This document shows positions 50,918 to 58,846 of a stretch of 62,845 bases of DNA, one piece after another (positions within the stretch are counted from its first letter, which is position 1; every line of letters starts with the position of its first letter). The notes beneath the pieces are model-generated. The model was not told the origin of the DNA and made no database searches. It was given only the letters and a program-made list of their open reading frames with translations. The DNA comes from an uncultured Eubacteriales bacterium (GTDB taxonomy: Bacteria > Bacillota > Clostridia > Peptostreptococcales > Anaerovoracaceae): positions 1 to 62,845 of the forward strand of contig CADCHO010000009.1 of NCBI GenBank assembly GCA_902801255.1. Reading direction: 5' to 3'. The translations under genes and the position numbers were made by a program.

Positions 50918-51439
50918 ATGGCTGAGCTAATAGATCTTTATGATGTTGACCGTCAGCTGACGGGAAAGACTGCAAAGCGTGGAGATAAACTTGAAAACGG
51001 CACATACCGGTTGGTAATCCATGTCTGCATCTTCAACAGCAAAGGCGAAATGCTGATACAGAGAAGGGCCGACGATATAGTCCGCTGGCCTTCGTATTGG
51101 GATGTAAGCGTCGGCGGAGGTGCAAGCGCCGGAGATACCAGCCGTATTGCTGCAGAGCGTGAGACAGCTGAGGAGCTTGGACTTCATATCGACTTCAGCG
51201 ACAGGCGACCTGTTATCTCAGTCAACTTCTCAGATGGCTTCGATGATTTCTACACTATAGAGATGGATATATCACTCGACGATGTGCATCTTCAAACGGA
51301 AGAAGTTGCTGAGGCAAAATGGGCGAGCCAGAGCGAAATCGAAGAAATGGTCGATGACGGCCGCTTCATACCTTATCAGAAAGACCTGATCGGATATCTC
51401 TTTTTCGCCAGAGAAAGAAGGGGAACGTGGGACTTTTGA
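50918..51439 (+). CDS. Nudix hydrolase
   Basis: 173 residues of the IPP-isomerase-like/YfcD Nudix type. Nudix box GGGASAGDTSRIAAERETAE-ELG (about residues 66-88) with REUxEExG intact; N-terminal part VHVCIFNSKGEMLIQRRADD and WDVSVGG. It likely hydrolyses a nucleoside diphosphate derivative or acts on isoprenoid diphosphates. Start ATG 50918 (AAGGAAG 8 nt upstream) is preferred to ATG 50885. Its stop overlaps the next gene's initial codons. Confidence 0.9.
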   Translation: MAELIDLYDVDRQLTGKTAKRGDKLENGTYRLVIHVCIFNSKGEMLIQRRADDIVRWPSYWDVSVGGGASAGDTSRIAAERETAEELGLHIDFSDRRPVISVNFSDGFDDFYTIEMDISLDDVHLQTEEVAEAKWASQSEIEEMVDDGRFIPYQKDLIGYLFFARERRGTWDF

Positions 51440-52167
51440 AGAAGATAGTAAGGATCCGCACAGGAGGACAGAGCGGTGTCGATAGGGCGGCAATGGATTT
51501 CGCCAGAGAGCATGAAATTCCACTGTGCGGATGGTGTCCTAAAAACGGTTGGGCAGAGGATTATCCCGATGCTCCAGGGCTTCTTGCGGATTATCCGGAA
51601 CTAACGGAGACTCCTTCAGAAGACACTGAGCAGCGGACGAAATGGAATATGCGTGACAGCGATGCGATCCTTACGATCATACCTGAAGGCTCCAAATCTT
51701 CGCCTGGAACTGAAACAGGCTTGGCAGAAGGAGAAGCGCTCGGCAAGCCTATGTATACTGCTGTAGGCACGGACGATATTCTTGATATCGTCAAGTGGGT
51801 CAAAAGCCTTCCGGATGGAACAGAACTCTGCATAGGAGGTCCTCGTGCAAGTGAATGCCCGGAGGCTTATGACGTTGCAAAGGCTATACTTGAGGCATTA
51901 TTTGAGCATATAGGCAGTAATGACAAGAAGCATTACGTTTATATCCTAAAATGCGCTGATAATACCTTCTATACTGGCTATACCACTGATCCGGAGCGAA
52001 GGGCAAAAGTGCACAATTCCGGCAAAGGGGCTAAGTACACAAGGTCACGCAGACCAGTGGAGCTGATATATACCGAAGAATTCGATGATAAAAGGGAAGC
52101 TCAGAGACGCGAATATGCAATAAAGCAGTTGACTCGCGCAGAAAAAGAAAAGCTTATAAGGTGTTGA
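51427..52167 (+). CDS. Fusion: SLOG-like (putative molybdenum carrier/YpsA-type) domain + GIY-YIG nuclease domain
   Basis: 246 residues in one frame. Residues about 6-160 match the putative molybdenum carrier family of the SLOG superfamily: RTGGQSGVDRAAMDFAREHE, GWCPKNGWAED, QRTKWNMRDSDAILTI and a GTE-rich loop. Residues about 169-246 are a UPF0213-type GIY-YIG domain: HYVYILKCADNTFYTGYTT, DPERRAKVHNSGKGAKYTRS and EAQRREYAIKQL. Start GTG 51427 is tentative (AAGGGGA is close); TTG 51436 overlapping the upstream stop is an alternative. A nucleotide-sensing domain joined to a nuclease suggests a ligand-controlled enzyme. Confidence 0.85.
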   Translation: MGLLKKIVRIRTGGQSGVDRAAMDFAREHEIPLCGWCPKNGWAEDYPDAPGLLADYPELTETPSEDTEQRTKWNMRDSDAILTIIPEGSKSSPGTETGLAEGEALGKPMYTAVGTDDILDIVKWVKSLPDGTELCIGGPRASECPEAYDVAKAILEALFEHIGSNDKKHYVYILKCADNTFYTGYTTDPERRAKVHNSGKGAKYTRSRRPVELIYTEEFDDKREAQRREYAIKQLTRAEKEKLIRC

Positions 52168-52246
52168 TGTCAGAGAAAACTGAATAGTGAACGATGAACC
52201 CGTTGAAATCAACGGGTTTTGAATTTTTTGTGAGTCTGTGCAATGA

Positions 52247-52484
52247 ACTTCCGTCCCAAACGCCGAAAAGGGGCCTCAAATACGGAAGTCAGCGAGCAAA
52301 CAGGAAGAGAAACTTCCGTATCAAACACCGAAAACGGGCTTCAGATACGGAAGTCAGCGAGCAAACAGGGGGTGAAACTTCCGTATCAAACGCTGAAAAC
52401 GGGCCTCAGATACGGAAGTCAGCAAGTGAACAGGGGGTGAAACTTCCGTATCAAACGCCGTAAACAGGCCCCGGGACGGAAGTC
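52247..52484. repeat. Tandem array of four 65-bp hairpin units
   Basis: ACTTCCGT starts at 52247, 52312, 52377 and 52442, an exact 65-bp period. Each unit has an inverted repeat of about 43 bp (ACTTCCGTATC with GATACGGAAGT) plus a linker of about 22 bp (CAGCGAGCAAACAGG type). Unit 2 and 3 stems use TATC/GATA. The first left arm has TCCC and the last right arm GGGA, so the outer ends of the array match the single copy at 32873. Not a CRISPR: there are no unique spacers. Confidence 0.9.
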
Positions 52485-52645
52485 AGCGAACTATGATGAA
52501 TAAAAGCGTCTTTTTTACTGCATTAACTCGTAGAACAGATTCGCAAAAATTACAACGCCTATCATAAGAAACATTGTTCTTATGACGAGGTGCTGTGCAG
52601 AAAAGAGGTGTAAATACAAGCGGTTAAAGTGTTTCAAATATGGCA

Positions 52646-52676
52646 TTGACCTCGTCGTTACAACGAGATGTATAGT
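52646..52676 (+). promoter_or_regulatory. MerR-type promoter with 19-bp spacer and dyad
   Basis: TTGACC (52646-52651), a 19-bp spacer, and TATAGT (52671-52676). The spacer holds the near-palindrome CTCGTCGTTACAACGAG (52651-52667). A long spacer with a dyad inside is the hallmark of promoters activated by MerR proteins through DNA untwisting. Confidence 0.8.
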
Positions 52677-52694
52677 TGAAAAGAGAGGTATGCA

Positions 52695-53102
52695 ATGTCA
52701 CTGAATACGATCCGGGAAGTCACTGAAATAACAGGAATTACAGTGAATGCATTAAGATACTACGACAGTAAAGGGTTGCTGCATCCTACAGTACGAAACT
52801 CTGAGGGGCGAAAAGAGTGGCTGTATGATGACGAGGCTGTAAGAAGGGCTAAGAGAATACTGCTTCTGAGAAGGATAGGGATACCTGTTGAGAGCATAGC
52901 AATAGTGATAGAAAAAGCGGACAAAATGGATGAAGTCATACTCAGATCCCGGCTCGAAGAACTGCGTGAGGAGCGGCAATTCCTGGATGAACAGATATCA
53001 ATAGCTGGCATGCTGCTGTTGCTTGATGAGATCTCTTCGGATGCGGAGGTCAAGGAAGAGCTGCTGGATAAGATGTTTGAGAAAACATGCCTTGATGAAT
53101 GA
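52695..53102 (+). CDS. MerR-family transcriptional regulator
   Basis: 135 residues. MerR winged helix at the N terminus (IREVTEITGITVNALRYYDS, KGLLHPTVRNSEGRKEWLYD) and a dimerisation coiled coil (about residues 80-115). The C terminus has one Cys (KTCLDE), so metal sensing of the MerR/CueR kind is not indicated. It probably controls its own 19-bp-spacer promoter and the lipoprotein gene 38 nt downstream. AGAGAGGTATGCA gives the RBS. Confidence 0.92.
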   Translation: MSLNTIREVTEITGITVNALRYYDSKGLLHPTVRNSEGRKEWLYDDEAVRRAKRILLLRRIGIPVESIAIVIEKADKMDEVILRSRLEELREERQFLDEQISIAGMLLLLDEISSDAEVKEELLDKMFEKTCLDE

Positions 53103-53140
53103 AACATGGATCAGGGCAGTTTGTAAATGGAGGTGTAAAG

Positions 53141-53590
53141 GTGAAGAAATACTTAGTGATCATAATTGCACTTATACTTGTTCTTGCTCTGTTTGGATGC
53201 GGAAAAGATAAGACAACAACTGTAGAAAATGATACCGGAACAGTTGAAAACTACGATACTGTCGAAGAAGAAGCGGAATCAGCAGAGACATCGAGCTCAG
53301 ACGAGGAATCTTCTGAATCTGATTCGGGATTGCTCTCACCGGAGTTTAAGAAGACGATGGACGATTATGAAGCCTGGTTCGATCACTACTGTGATGTTAT
53401 GCAGCGATATAAGGAAGATTCTTCAAATCTGGAACTCCTGAGTGAGATGACAGATCTTCTGACTGAAGAAACAAAAATGCTTGAAGAACTTGAAAACATG
53501 GATCAGTCAGAGATGAATAATGCAGAGCTTGCGTATTACATAGATGTAACTGCCAGAATAGAGAAAAAACTTCTCGAAGTTGCTTACTAG
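53141..53590 (+). CDS. DUF6591-like lipoprotein
   Basis: 149 residues. Start GTG 53141 with GGAGG 7 nt upstream gives a clean signal MKKYLVIIIALILVLALFGC with lipobox. Then an acidic Ser/Glu linker (residues about 30-65) and a helical domain (LLSPEFKKTMDDYEAWFDHY, KMLEELENMDQSEMNNAELA) that matches the DUF6591 pattern. Anchored outside the membrane; function unknown. Likely in the MerR regulon as it follows merR directly and precedes a strong terminator. Confidence 0.8.
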   Translation: MKKYLVIIIALILVLALFGCGKDKTTTVENDTGTVENYDTVEEEAESAETSSSDEESSESDSGLLSPEFKKTMDDYEAWFDHYCDVMQRYKEDSSNLELLSEMTDLLTEETKMLEELENMDQSEMNNAELAYYIDVTARIEKKLLEVAY

Positions 53591-53611
53591 AAAGCACCTT
53601 TGCAGAATCCG

Positions 53612-53663
53612 AAAAAGTCCTATGACAAACGCAAAATTCTTGCGAATGACATAGGACTTTTAA
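53612..53663. terminator. Strong bidirectional terminator
   Basis: AAAAGTCCTATG (53613-53624) and CATAGGACTTTT (53650-53661) form a perfect 12-bp stem with an inner GCAA...TTGC hairpin. Confidence 0.9.
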
Positions 53664-53804
53664 TCTTGGATGTATAGTATAATCAATACATGAGCTGCAA
53701 AAACTAGAAATCTCATTAAAACATCTACATAGCAGTACGAAAAAGAAAATAAAACAAGGGAATAATCACTGAGTTTTACACTCAAGTGTGTTCTGGAGGA
53801 TGTC

Positions 53805-54293
53805 ATGAATATTTACATTGAAGTAAGAAACAATTTGGGACTATCTAGAGAAAAAGCTAGCGAACTACTTGAAACAATTTCCCCTGAAAAATTGGAGAGA
53901 ATTGAGAATGAGAAACAGTTGCCAAATCCTGATGATGTCATGATTATGGCTGACAAATACTCTGAACCAAACATTCGCAATTTCTACTGTGCTAATCAGT
54001 GTCCTATGGGGCAACACTATGTACCAAGGATTATGTTTAATGATCTTGAGAAGACAGTGTTAAAGTTATTGGCCTCGCTAAACTCAATGCATGGGAAACA
54101 GGAAAAACTGATAGAAATAGCAGAAGATGGCAAAATATCAGACGAAGAGCTGGTGGATTTTATCAACATACAAAAGACTTTGGAGAGAGTTTCTTTGGCT
54201 GTAGATGCCTTGGAACTGTGGACTGACAAAATGATATCTAGCGGTAAAATAAATATGGATCGTTATAACGAGCTTATCAATGCACATAAGTAG
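53805..54293 (+). CDS. XRE-like helix-turn-helix protein
   Basis: 162 residues. N-terminal helix-turn-helix similar to XRE regulators but short (RNNLGLSREKASELLETISP, LERIENEKQLPNPDDVMIMA). Then FYCANQCPMG with two cysteines, and a C-terminal helical domain (KQEKLIEIAEDGKISDEELV). GGAGGATGTC before ATG 53805. The gene is much more A+T-rich than those to the left and marks the start of the apparently acquired region. Probably a regulator; target unknown. Confidence 0.75.
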   Translation: MNIYIEVRNNLGLSREKASELLETISPEKLERIENEKQLPNPDDVMIMADKYSEPNIRNFYCANQCPMGQHYVPRIMFNDLEKTVLKLLASLNSMHGKQEKLIEIAEDGKISDEELVDFINIQKTLERVSLAVDALELWTDKMISSGKINMDRYNELINAHK

Positions 54294-54510
54294 ATATATG
54301 CTTTTTATGAAAACTGGGCGCTGAAATATGCGCCTTATTTTTTTGCAAATAATGATAAAAATGATCCCAGTATTCTTCAATTCATGTCATGGTGAGATGA
54401 CATTACTGCTAATAAAATATAGGTACAAACAAGAGATAAGAAGCATTCGGAGGATAAAGAAAAATATTCAACTCACCTTTCACACAATCATATAAAAAGG
54501 AGGTTCAAAA

Positions 54511-54738
54511 ATGCCAAAGAAACTGTACACAACAAGAGAATGGGATGGATATGGAAAACAGAACTACTATCACAATGAGTATAGGCAAGAAGGAGATATC
54601 ATTGAAAAAGTAAAATGCCATCGTCAAAAATTCTTTGATGGGCATGAAAACGAGTGGTGCCATGATGAATACGTTGTAGATTCGTGGCATAAAGATGATC
54701 CAAGCATGCCGGATTGGTTGAAAAAGTATATCGATTAG
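54511..54738 (+). CDS. Small hypothetical protein
   Basis: 75 residues, charged and rich in Tyr, Trp, His and Asp (KKLYTTREWDGYGKQNYYHN, DSWHKDDPSMPDWLKKYI). No family recognised. AAAAAGGAGGTTCAAAAATG is an excellent start context, which supports translation. It lies alone in A+T-rich sequence between the XRE gene and the NERD cassette. Confidence 0.65.
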   Translation: MPKKLYTTREWDGYGKQNYYHNEYRQEGDIIEKVKCHRQKFFDGHENEWCHDEYVVDSWHKDDPSMPDWLKKYID

Positions 54739-55092
54739 TGCATCCTTCAGCACTATAGAAATGAATTAGGGAATTGTGAAATAAGGAAGAAAAACTAACA
54801 ATTTAGCATTAGGCCGGGTTTACCCGGCTTAATAATTGATTGTATTGTGAAAATTTTGCTTTTACAGAAAATAATTGGGAATACGCAACATAATTAACAC
54901 GGACACATAATTGAATAAATGCACATATTCAACCATACTAGGGCATTTGCAAAAAGTGCTCTGTTTTTTTGCACACAGTGTCATATATAGGTAGGTGATT
55001 CTGTAATCGTTGTCATGGTGTGTGTATGTACTCTTTTCTACAATATAGTCAAGAAACAAGAAAGCTTATATAGCAGAAAGGAGTTGGTACCA
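54739..55092. other. A+T-rich intergenic region
   Basis: About 350 bp. GCCGGGT-TT-ACCCGGC (54812-54827) is a strong hairpin with a poor T tract, perhaps a terminator. TTGAATA (54911-54917) pairs with TATTCAA (54926-54932). No ORF with a ribosome binding site. Confidence 0.55.
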
Positions 55093-55296
55093 ATGAATGT
55101 AAAACAAAGGGTGCTAGCAGCCAGGTTAGCCGAAAAGGGTAGAAAGAATAGAGAATATTTAAAAGAACTAGGAATTGATATTTTTTACGAAGATCACACA
55201 GATATTAAAGGAGACAGGAACGATGAAAAAGAATGCAATTACAGAAATCTTGAGACAGTCAGATGTTCTCATGTCAAAGGAAACTACATTTACTGA
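55093..55296 (+). CDS. Small basic hypothetical protein overlapping the NERD gene
   Basis: 67 residues starting MNVKQRVLAARLAEKGRKNR and continuing EYLKELGIDIFYE. AAAGGAG lies 9 nt before ATG 55093. The last 24 codons overlap the next gene in another frame. The N-terminal part looks like a real small helical protein, while the C-terminal part is probably shaped by the overlapping gene. May be a leader that couples translation to the NERD protein. Unknown function. Confidence 0.5.
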   Translation: MNVKQRVLAARLAEKGRKNREYLKELGIDIFYEDHTDIKGDRNDEKECNYRNLETVRCSHVKGNYIY

Positions 55297-56326
55297 ATAT
55301 ACAGATGATCTGCTTAAGCTCCAGGATCTGATTGTTCCAATAGTTATGGGGAAAGATTATATTCCGGGAATGAGGGTAGAAGAAGCAATATTCAGGATGG
55401 AAAGTGAGGCTAGAGAAAGAGGCCTTGGTGGAGATCCAACGGTAAGACGAGGAATCAACGCTTTAAAAACCGTGAACAAAGAACTGCATATATGTATGGC
55501 AGGCAGAAAAGGAGAAAACCTAGTAGCAAGAACTCTGGAATATGTTAACAGACCAGAAGCGAAAGTGTATAGAAATGTTTATCTTACCGATGGGAAAGAA
55601 GAAACAGAATTGGATGCAGTAGTGCTTACTGATTCCGGAGTAATAATCCTCGAAATCAAGAAGTCAAAAGACGACTTAACTATTACCGAAGAAGGTAGAT
55701 TGGTACATTCAGGGGATGAATGCTATGAGAAAAGATCACTTGGCACAAAAATGGGGATTAAGCGTAAACTGCTGAAGGAAAGACTTGATCTTGAATGTGC
55801 AAGAAGAGGTTTTACAACACCAGTTACAGTAGAGAGCTATATCGTCTTTGTAACTCCAAAGGGAGTCAGAATCAATGTCGATGACAAGTATCACTGTGAG
55901 AAGTGGTGCTTTAGAACAAGCTTGAACCACAAAATAGCTTCGTATACATCGAACTCTTACTACAGGGAAGAACAGTTTGAAGCCTTAGAGGATATCATGG
56001 AAACTATAGAACAGAACAGAAAAAGTTTCACCAGCGACATTGATTATGAAGAAATCAGAGAAAACTTTGCGGAGGCGCTGGAAGTGCTGACATCTGGAAA
56101 AGGAGAAAGCAAAAAGAGCTTGAAAGAAAAGATTGCTGAAACAGCTAAGGAATTCAACAACAGTGAAGCTGGAAAGTACCTGAAAAAAGCTGCACCGTGG
56201 ATCATTGCGGAAGCGATCGGTCCTGCAGCAGGAATGATTGGGAAGGTAGCACCAAAGGCAGCTCCATATGCGGCAAGAGTCGCAAGTAGCATAAAGGTTG
56301 CAATGACACGTGTATCTATTGCATAG
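55223..56326 (+). CDS. NERD-domain (nuclease-related) protein
   Basis: 367 residues. The N-terminal 95 residues are helical. A NERD domain (PD-(D/E)xK-like fold) spans about residues 95-215: GRKGENLVARTLEYV, ETELDAVVLTDSGVIILEIK (acidic Asp and ExK active-site-type residues) and a late VTVESYIVFVTPKG strand. The C terminus (about 320-367) is Ala/Gly-rich and hydrophobic (APWIIAEAIGPAAGMIGKVA), which could touch membranes. Start ATG 55223 with AAAGGAG 9 nt upstream. First large gene of the candidate system. Confidence 0.82.
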   Translation: MKKNAITEILRQSDVLMSKETTFTEYTDDLLKLQDLIVPIVMGKDYIPGMRVEEAIFRMESEARERGLGGDPTVRRGINALKTVNKELHICMAGRKGENLVARTLEYVNRPEAKVYRNVYLTDGKEETELDAVVLTDSGVIILEIKKSKDDLTITEEGRLVHSGDECYEKRSLGTKMGIKRKLLKERLDLECARRGFTTPVTVESYIVFVTPKGVRINVDDKYHCEKWCFRTSLNHKIASYTSNSYYREEQFEALEDIMETIEQNRKSFTSDIDYEEIRENFAEALEVLTSGKGESKKSLKEKIAETAKEFNNSEAGKYLKKAAPWIIAEAIGPAAGMIGKVAPKAAPYAARVASSIKVAMTRVSIA

Positions 56327-56403
56327 GCGATGAATAAACAGCCAGACACTGATCTAGAAAAGTGAGATATAAAAAGCAAATGAAGAAAAAATGGAGGTAC
56401 GAG

Positions 56404-57567
56404 ATGGATAATAGAGTTTTTAAGATAGAAGACATGGCCAGTAAGTGTTGCAAAGAAATCAGAGAAAGAATAGAAGGCCTTACAGAGCTGAACATCATAG
56501 TTATGGGAAAGTCAGGTGTTGGCAAAGGCACATTGATAAATAGTTTCTTTAGGGATAAACCGGCAGAGACGGGAATTGGCCGACCTGTCACAAGGGATAT
56601 TAAAGAAATAAGAAGAAAAGGATATCCACTGCACATTTACGACACACCGGGCCTGGAACTTGGAGCAGAGCAGCAGGCACGAGTAAAGAATAAGATTATG
56701 GAAATAATCGAGGACGGCATCGCTTCCAATGATATCAATAAAGCGATTCACTGCATATGGTACTGCATCAACGTTGCAGGAAATAGATTTGAAGATGCTG
56801 AGTTAAACTGGCTTAGAGAGCTCACCGATGCTGCATCAAGGACACATGTTCCGGTAATAGTGGTACTGACTCAGGGATATCAAAGAACGAAAGCAATTGA
56901 TATGAAGCTTATGCTGGAACATGAGAATCTGAATGTTGCAAGTGTCGTACCGGTATTGGCACAGGATCTGGATATTGAAGGAGAATTTACAATACCAGCA
57001 TATGGGTTAGATACACTTATAAATGTAATGACTAGTGCTTTACCTGATGAGCTTCAGAACACATTACAGAATCTTCAGATTGCAGATATGGATTTAAAAA
57101 GAAGGCACGCCAGAAAGATAGTTGCGGCAAGTGTAACGATAGCCTTTGGAGAAGGTTTCACTCCCGTGCCTTTCTCAGACGCAGCCTTGCTAGTTCCTAC
57201 TCAGATCTCAATGATAGCTGGAATTACGAGTGTATACGGTGTCGATATAAATACAGGTTCATTGGTTGCAATAATCTCCTCGACAATTGGAGGTGCAGGA
57301 ACAACGATCCTAGGAAAAACACTAGTCGCCAATATTATAAAAATGATTCCGGGAGTCGGTTCAGTGGCGGGTGGCATGATAAGTGGTGGTATTGCAGCAA
57401 CTCTTACTGCGGCTCTAGGGGAAGCTTACATTCGAGTAATGGATATGGTTTGCAGAGAAAATGTTGATCTCTCATTTGTCTCATCAGATGAAGGCATGGA
57501 GACGATAAAGAAAATATTTGAGGGCGAGCTTAGGAACCCTGCGAATATCTCGTTGTCTTCCATCTAG
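56404..57567 (+). CDS. GTPase with C-terminal DUF697-like hydrophobic domain
   Basis: 387 residues. G-domain: G1 VMGKSGVGKGTLINSFF (about residues 37-53), G2 Thr in GRPVTRDI, G3 YDTPGLELG (about 83-91). G4 reads VLTQGYQRTK where TKxD/NKxD is expected, so guanine recognition is non-canonical. From about residue 245 the protein resembles DUF697: AFGEGFTPVPFSDAALLVPT, ISMIAGITSVYGVD, then Gly-rich hydrophobic segments. ATG 56404 has GGAGG 5 nt upstream. It follows the NERD gene by 77 nt. Confidence 0.85.
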   Translation: MDNRVFKIEDMASKCCKEIRERIEGLTELNIIVMGKSGVGKGTLINSFFRDKPAETGIGRPVTRDIKEIRRKGYPLHIYDTPGLELGAEQQARVKNKIMEIIEDGIASNDINKAIHCIWYCINVAGNRFEDAELNWLRELTDAASRTHVPVIVVLTQGYQRTKAIDMKLMLEHENLNVASVVPVLAQDLDIEGEFTIPAYGLDTLINVMTSALPDELQNTLQNLQIADMDLKRRHARKIVAASVTIAFGEGFTPVPFSDAALLVPTQISMIAGITSVYGVDINTGSLVAIISSTIGGAGTTILGKTLVANIIKMIPGVGSVAGGMISGGIAATLTAALGEAYIRVMDMVCRENVDLSFVSSDEGMETIKKIFEGELRNPANISLSSI

Positions 57568-57624
57568 TGAATGCTCCAATGCCAAAAGCCATAAAATGAA
57601 TCGTCATGAACAATACTACCCTGA

Positions 57625-57630
57625 TATAAT
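57625..57630 (+). promoter_or_regulatory. Possible extended -10 promoter
   Basis: TGATATAAT upstream of the 57667 gene has a TGN extension and a perfect TATAAT, but no clear -35. Confidence 0.4.
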
Positions 57631-57666
57631 TGTACTAATAAAGATCACGATAAAAGGAGAACAGCT

Positions 57667-58833
57667 ATGGGTAATGAAATAATCAAAGCGGCTATGGCAG
57701 AATCGCTTGCAAATATCGAATTATACCCTGAACTCATAGATAACAATGTATCTTTGTCAAAGTTCGATAAAGTACCAGTAACTCAGATGGCATCGATGGG
57801 CTCGGCTTTCGAGCCCATTGCAAAAGCCTTTCAACAGTATATTGGGAGTTCAGGAGAAGAAATAACTCAACTGTGTAGGGTTACAATACCCAAAGGGACT
57901 CATCTTGCATACTCTGCTGAAAAAGGTGCCAGTATTGGAGCGGTGGTTACAGACGGAATTGGTGTAACTGGACAAGCAGCAATTAATCCGGTCAATCCAA
58001 TGGTGTGCAATCCGGCAACAATATGTGTAGCCATAGCACTAGCAGGAATAGATAAAAAACTTGATGGAATCCAGAAAATTCAGACCGAGATCCTTGAAAC
58101 AATGGAACAGGATAAACGCTCTGAGCTAAACGGTGATTTGAATTTCCTGAATGAAGTTATTGCAAACTACAAGCATAACTGGAACAACGATGCTTATAAG
58201 AGTAGCACTGCAACAACGGTCCAGGGAATCAGGCGTGAGGCAGAACAGAAGATAGATAATTATAGGGCAACTATTCATAGAAAAATGAGAGATAAATCTC
58301 TGCTTGAAACTGAGTCAGATGTTAAGAAGAAAGTAAGATCTCTACTTACTTCGTTCAGAGACTATGAACTTGCAAGATATGTTCACGCTTTTTCTTTCTT
58401 CGCGGAAACACTTTTACAGGAAAATTATAATGAAGCATACATTAACAATATCATTAGCAAGATAGAAAATTATTCCTATGATTACAGAGCCTTGTTTACT
58501 AAATGCTACGATGAGATAGAGCATAAAGCGGGGAAAGCTGTTGAAGCACAATTGCTCGGAGCGGTTGCGTCTACCGGAAAGGCATTAAGCAAAGCAGCCG
58601 GTAATACTCCACTAATAGGAAAAACACCTATTAAAGACGTGTTTGGAGATGCTGCACATAGTGTTAAAAAAGCGAAGAGCAGAACTGTAAATCATGCGAT
58701 TAGAAGAATGAGAGATAATAGGCAGGACATTGTAGCACCATTCATATCCGGCCTTACCACAATCAGACGCATATACAATGAAGAAAACGTTCTCTATTTT
58801 GATAAGAATGATGTATATATGCTAAAAGGGTAG
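57667..58833 (+). CDS. Unknown 388-residue protein of the NERD/GTPase cassette
   Basis: 388 residues, no family recognised. Features: SFDKVPVTQMASMGSAFEPI-like N terminus, a Gly-rich hydrophobic segment (NPATICVAIALAGIDKKLDG, about residues 117-136) followed by long helical/coiled-coil stretches (about 136-300, many Lys/Glu), and a basic C-terminal tail (KKAKSRTVNHAIRRMRDNRQ). It could be a membrane-associated or effector partner of the GTPase. AAAAGGAGAACAGCT precedes the ATG. Composition matches its A+T-rich neighbours. Confidence 0.75.
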   Translation: MGNEIIKAAMAESLANIELYPELIDNNVSLSKFDKVPVTQMASMGSAFEPIAKAFQQYIGSSGEEITQLCRVTIPKGTHLAYSAEKGASIGAVVTDGIGVTGQAAINPVNPMVCNPATICVAIALAGIDKKLDGIQKIQTEILETMEQDKRSELNGDLNFLNEVIANYKHNWNNDAYKSSTATTVQGIRREAEQKIDNYRATIHRKMRDKSLLETESDVKKKVRSLLTSFRDYELARYVHAFSFFAETLLQENYNEAYINNIISKIENYSYDYRALFTKCYDEIEHKAGKAVEAQLLGAVASTGKALSKAAGNTPLIGKTPIKDVFGDAAHSVKKAKSRTVNHAIRRMRDNRQDIVAPFISGLTTIRRIYNEENVLYFDKNDVYMLKG

Positions 58834-58846
58834 GGAGATATTCATA

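Larger units (their letters stand above)
52168..52694. other. Intergenic region holding a hairpin array and MerR promoter
   Basis: No gene. Open frames of 65-89 codons pass through the 65-bp repeats in different frames and are not credible. CCCGTTGAAATCAACGGG near 52199 is another small hairpin followed by a T-rich stretch, probably the terminator of the SLOG/GIY-YIG gene. The repeats fill 52247-52484 and the MerR promoter is at 52646. Confidence 0.7.

Noticed and set aside
52194-52463. Open frames through the 65-bp repeats
   Set aside because: The period is not a multiple of three, so the frames are chance openings through non-coding hairpins and have no ribosome binding site.
52247-52484. 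CRISPR array
   Set aside because: Repeats are 65-bp units identical in both stem and linker, with no unique spacers, and there are no cas genes nearby.
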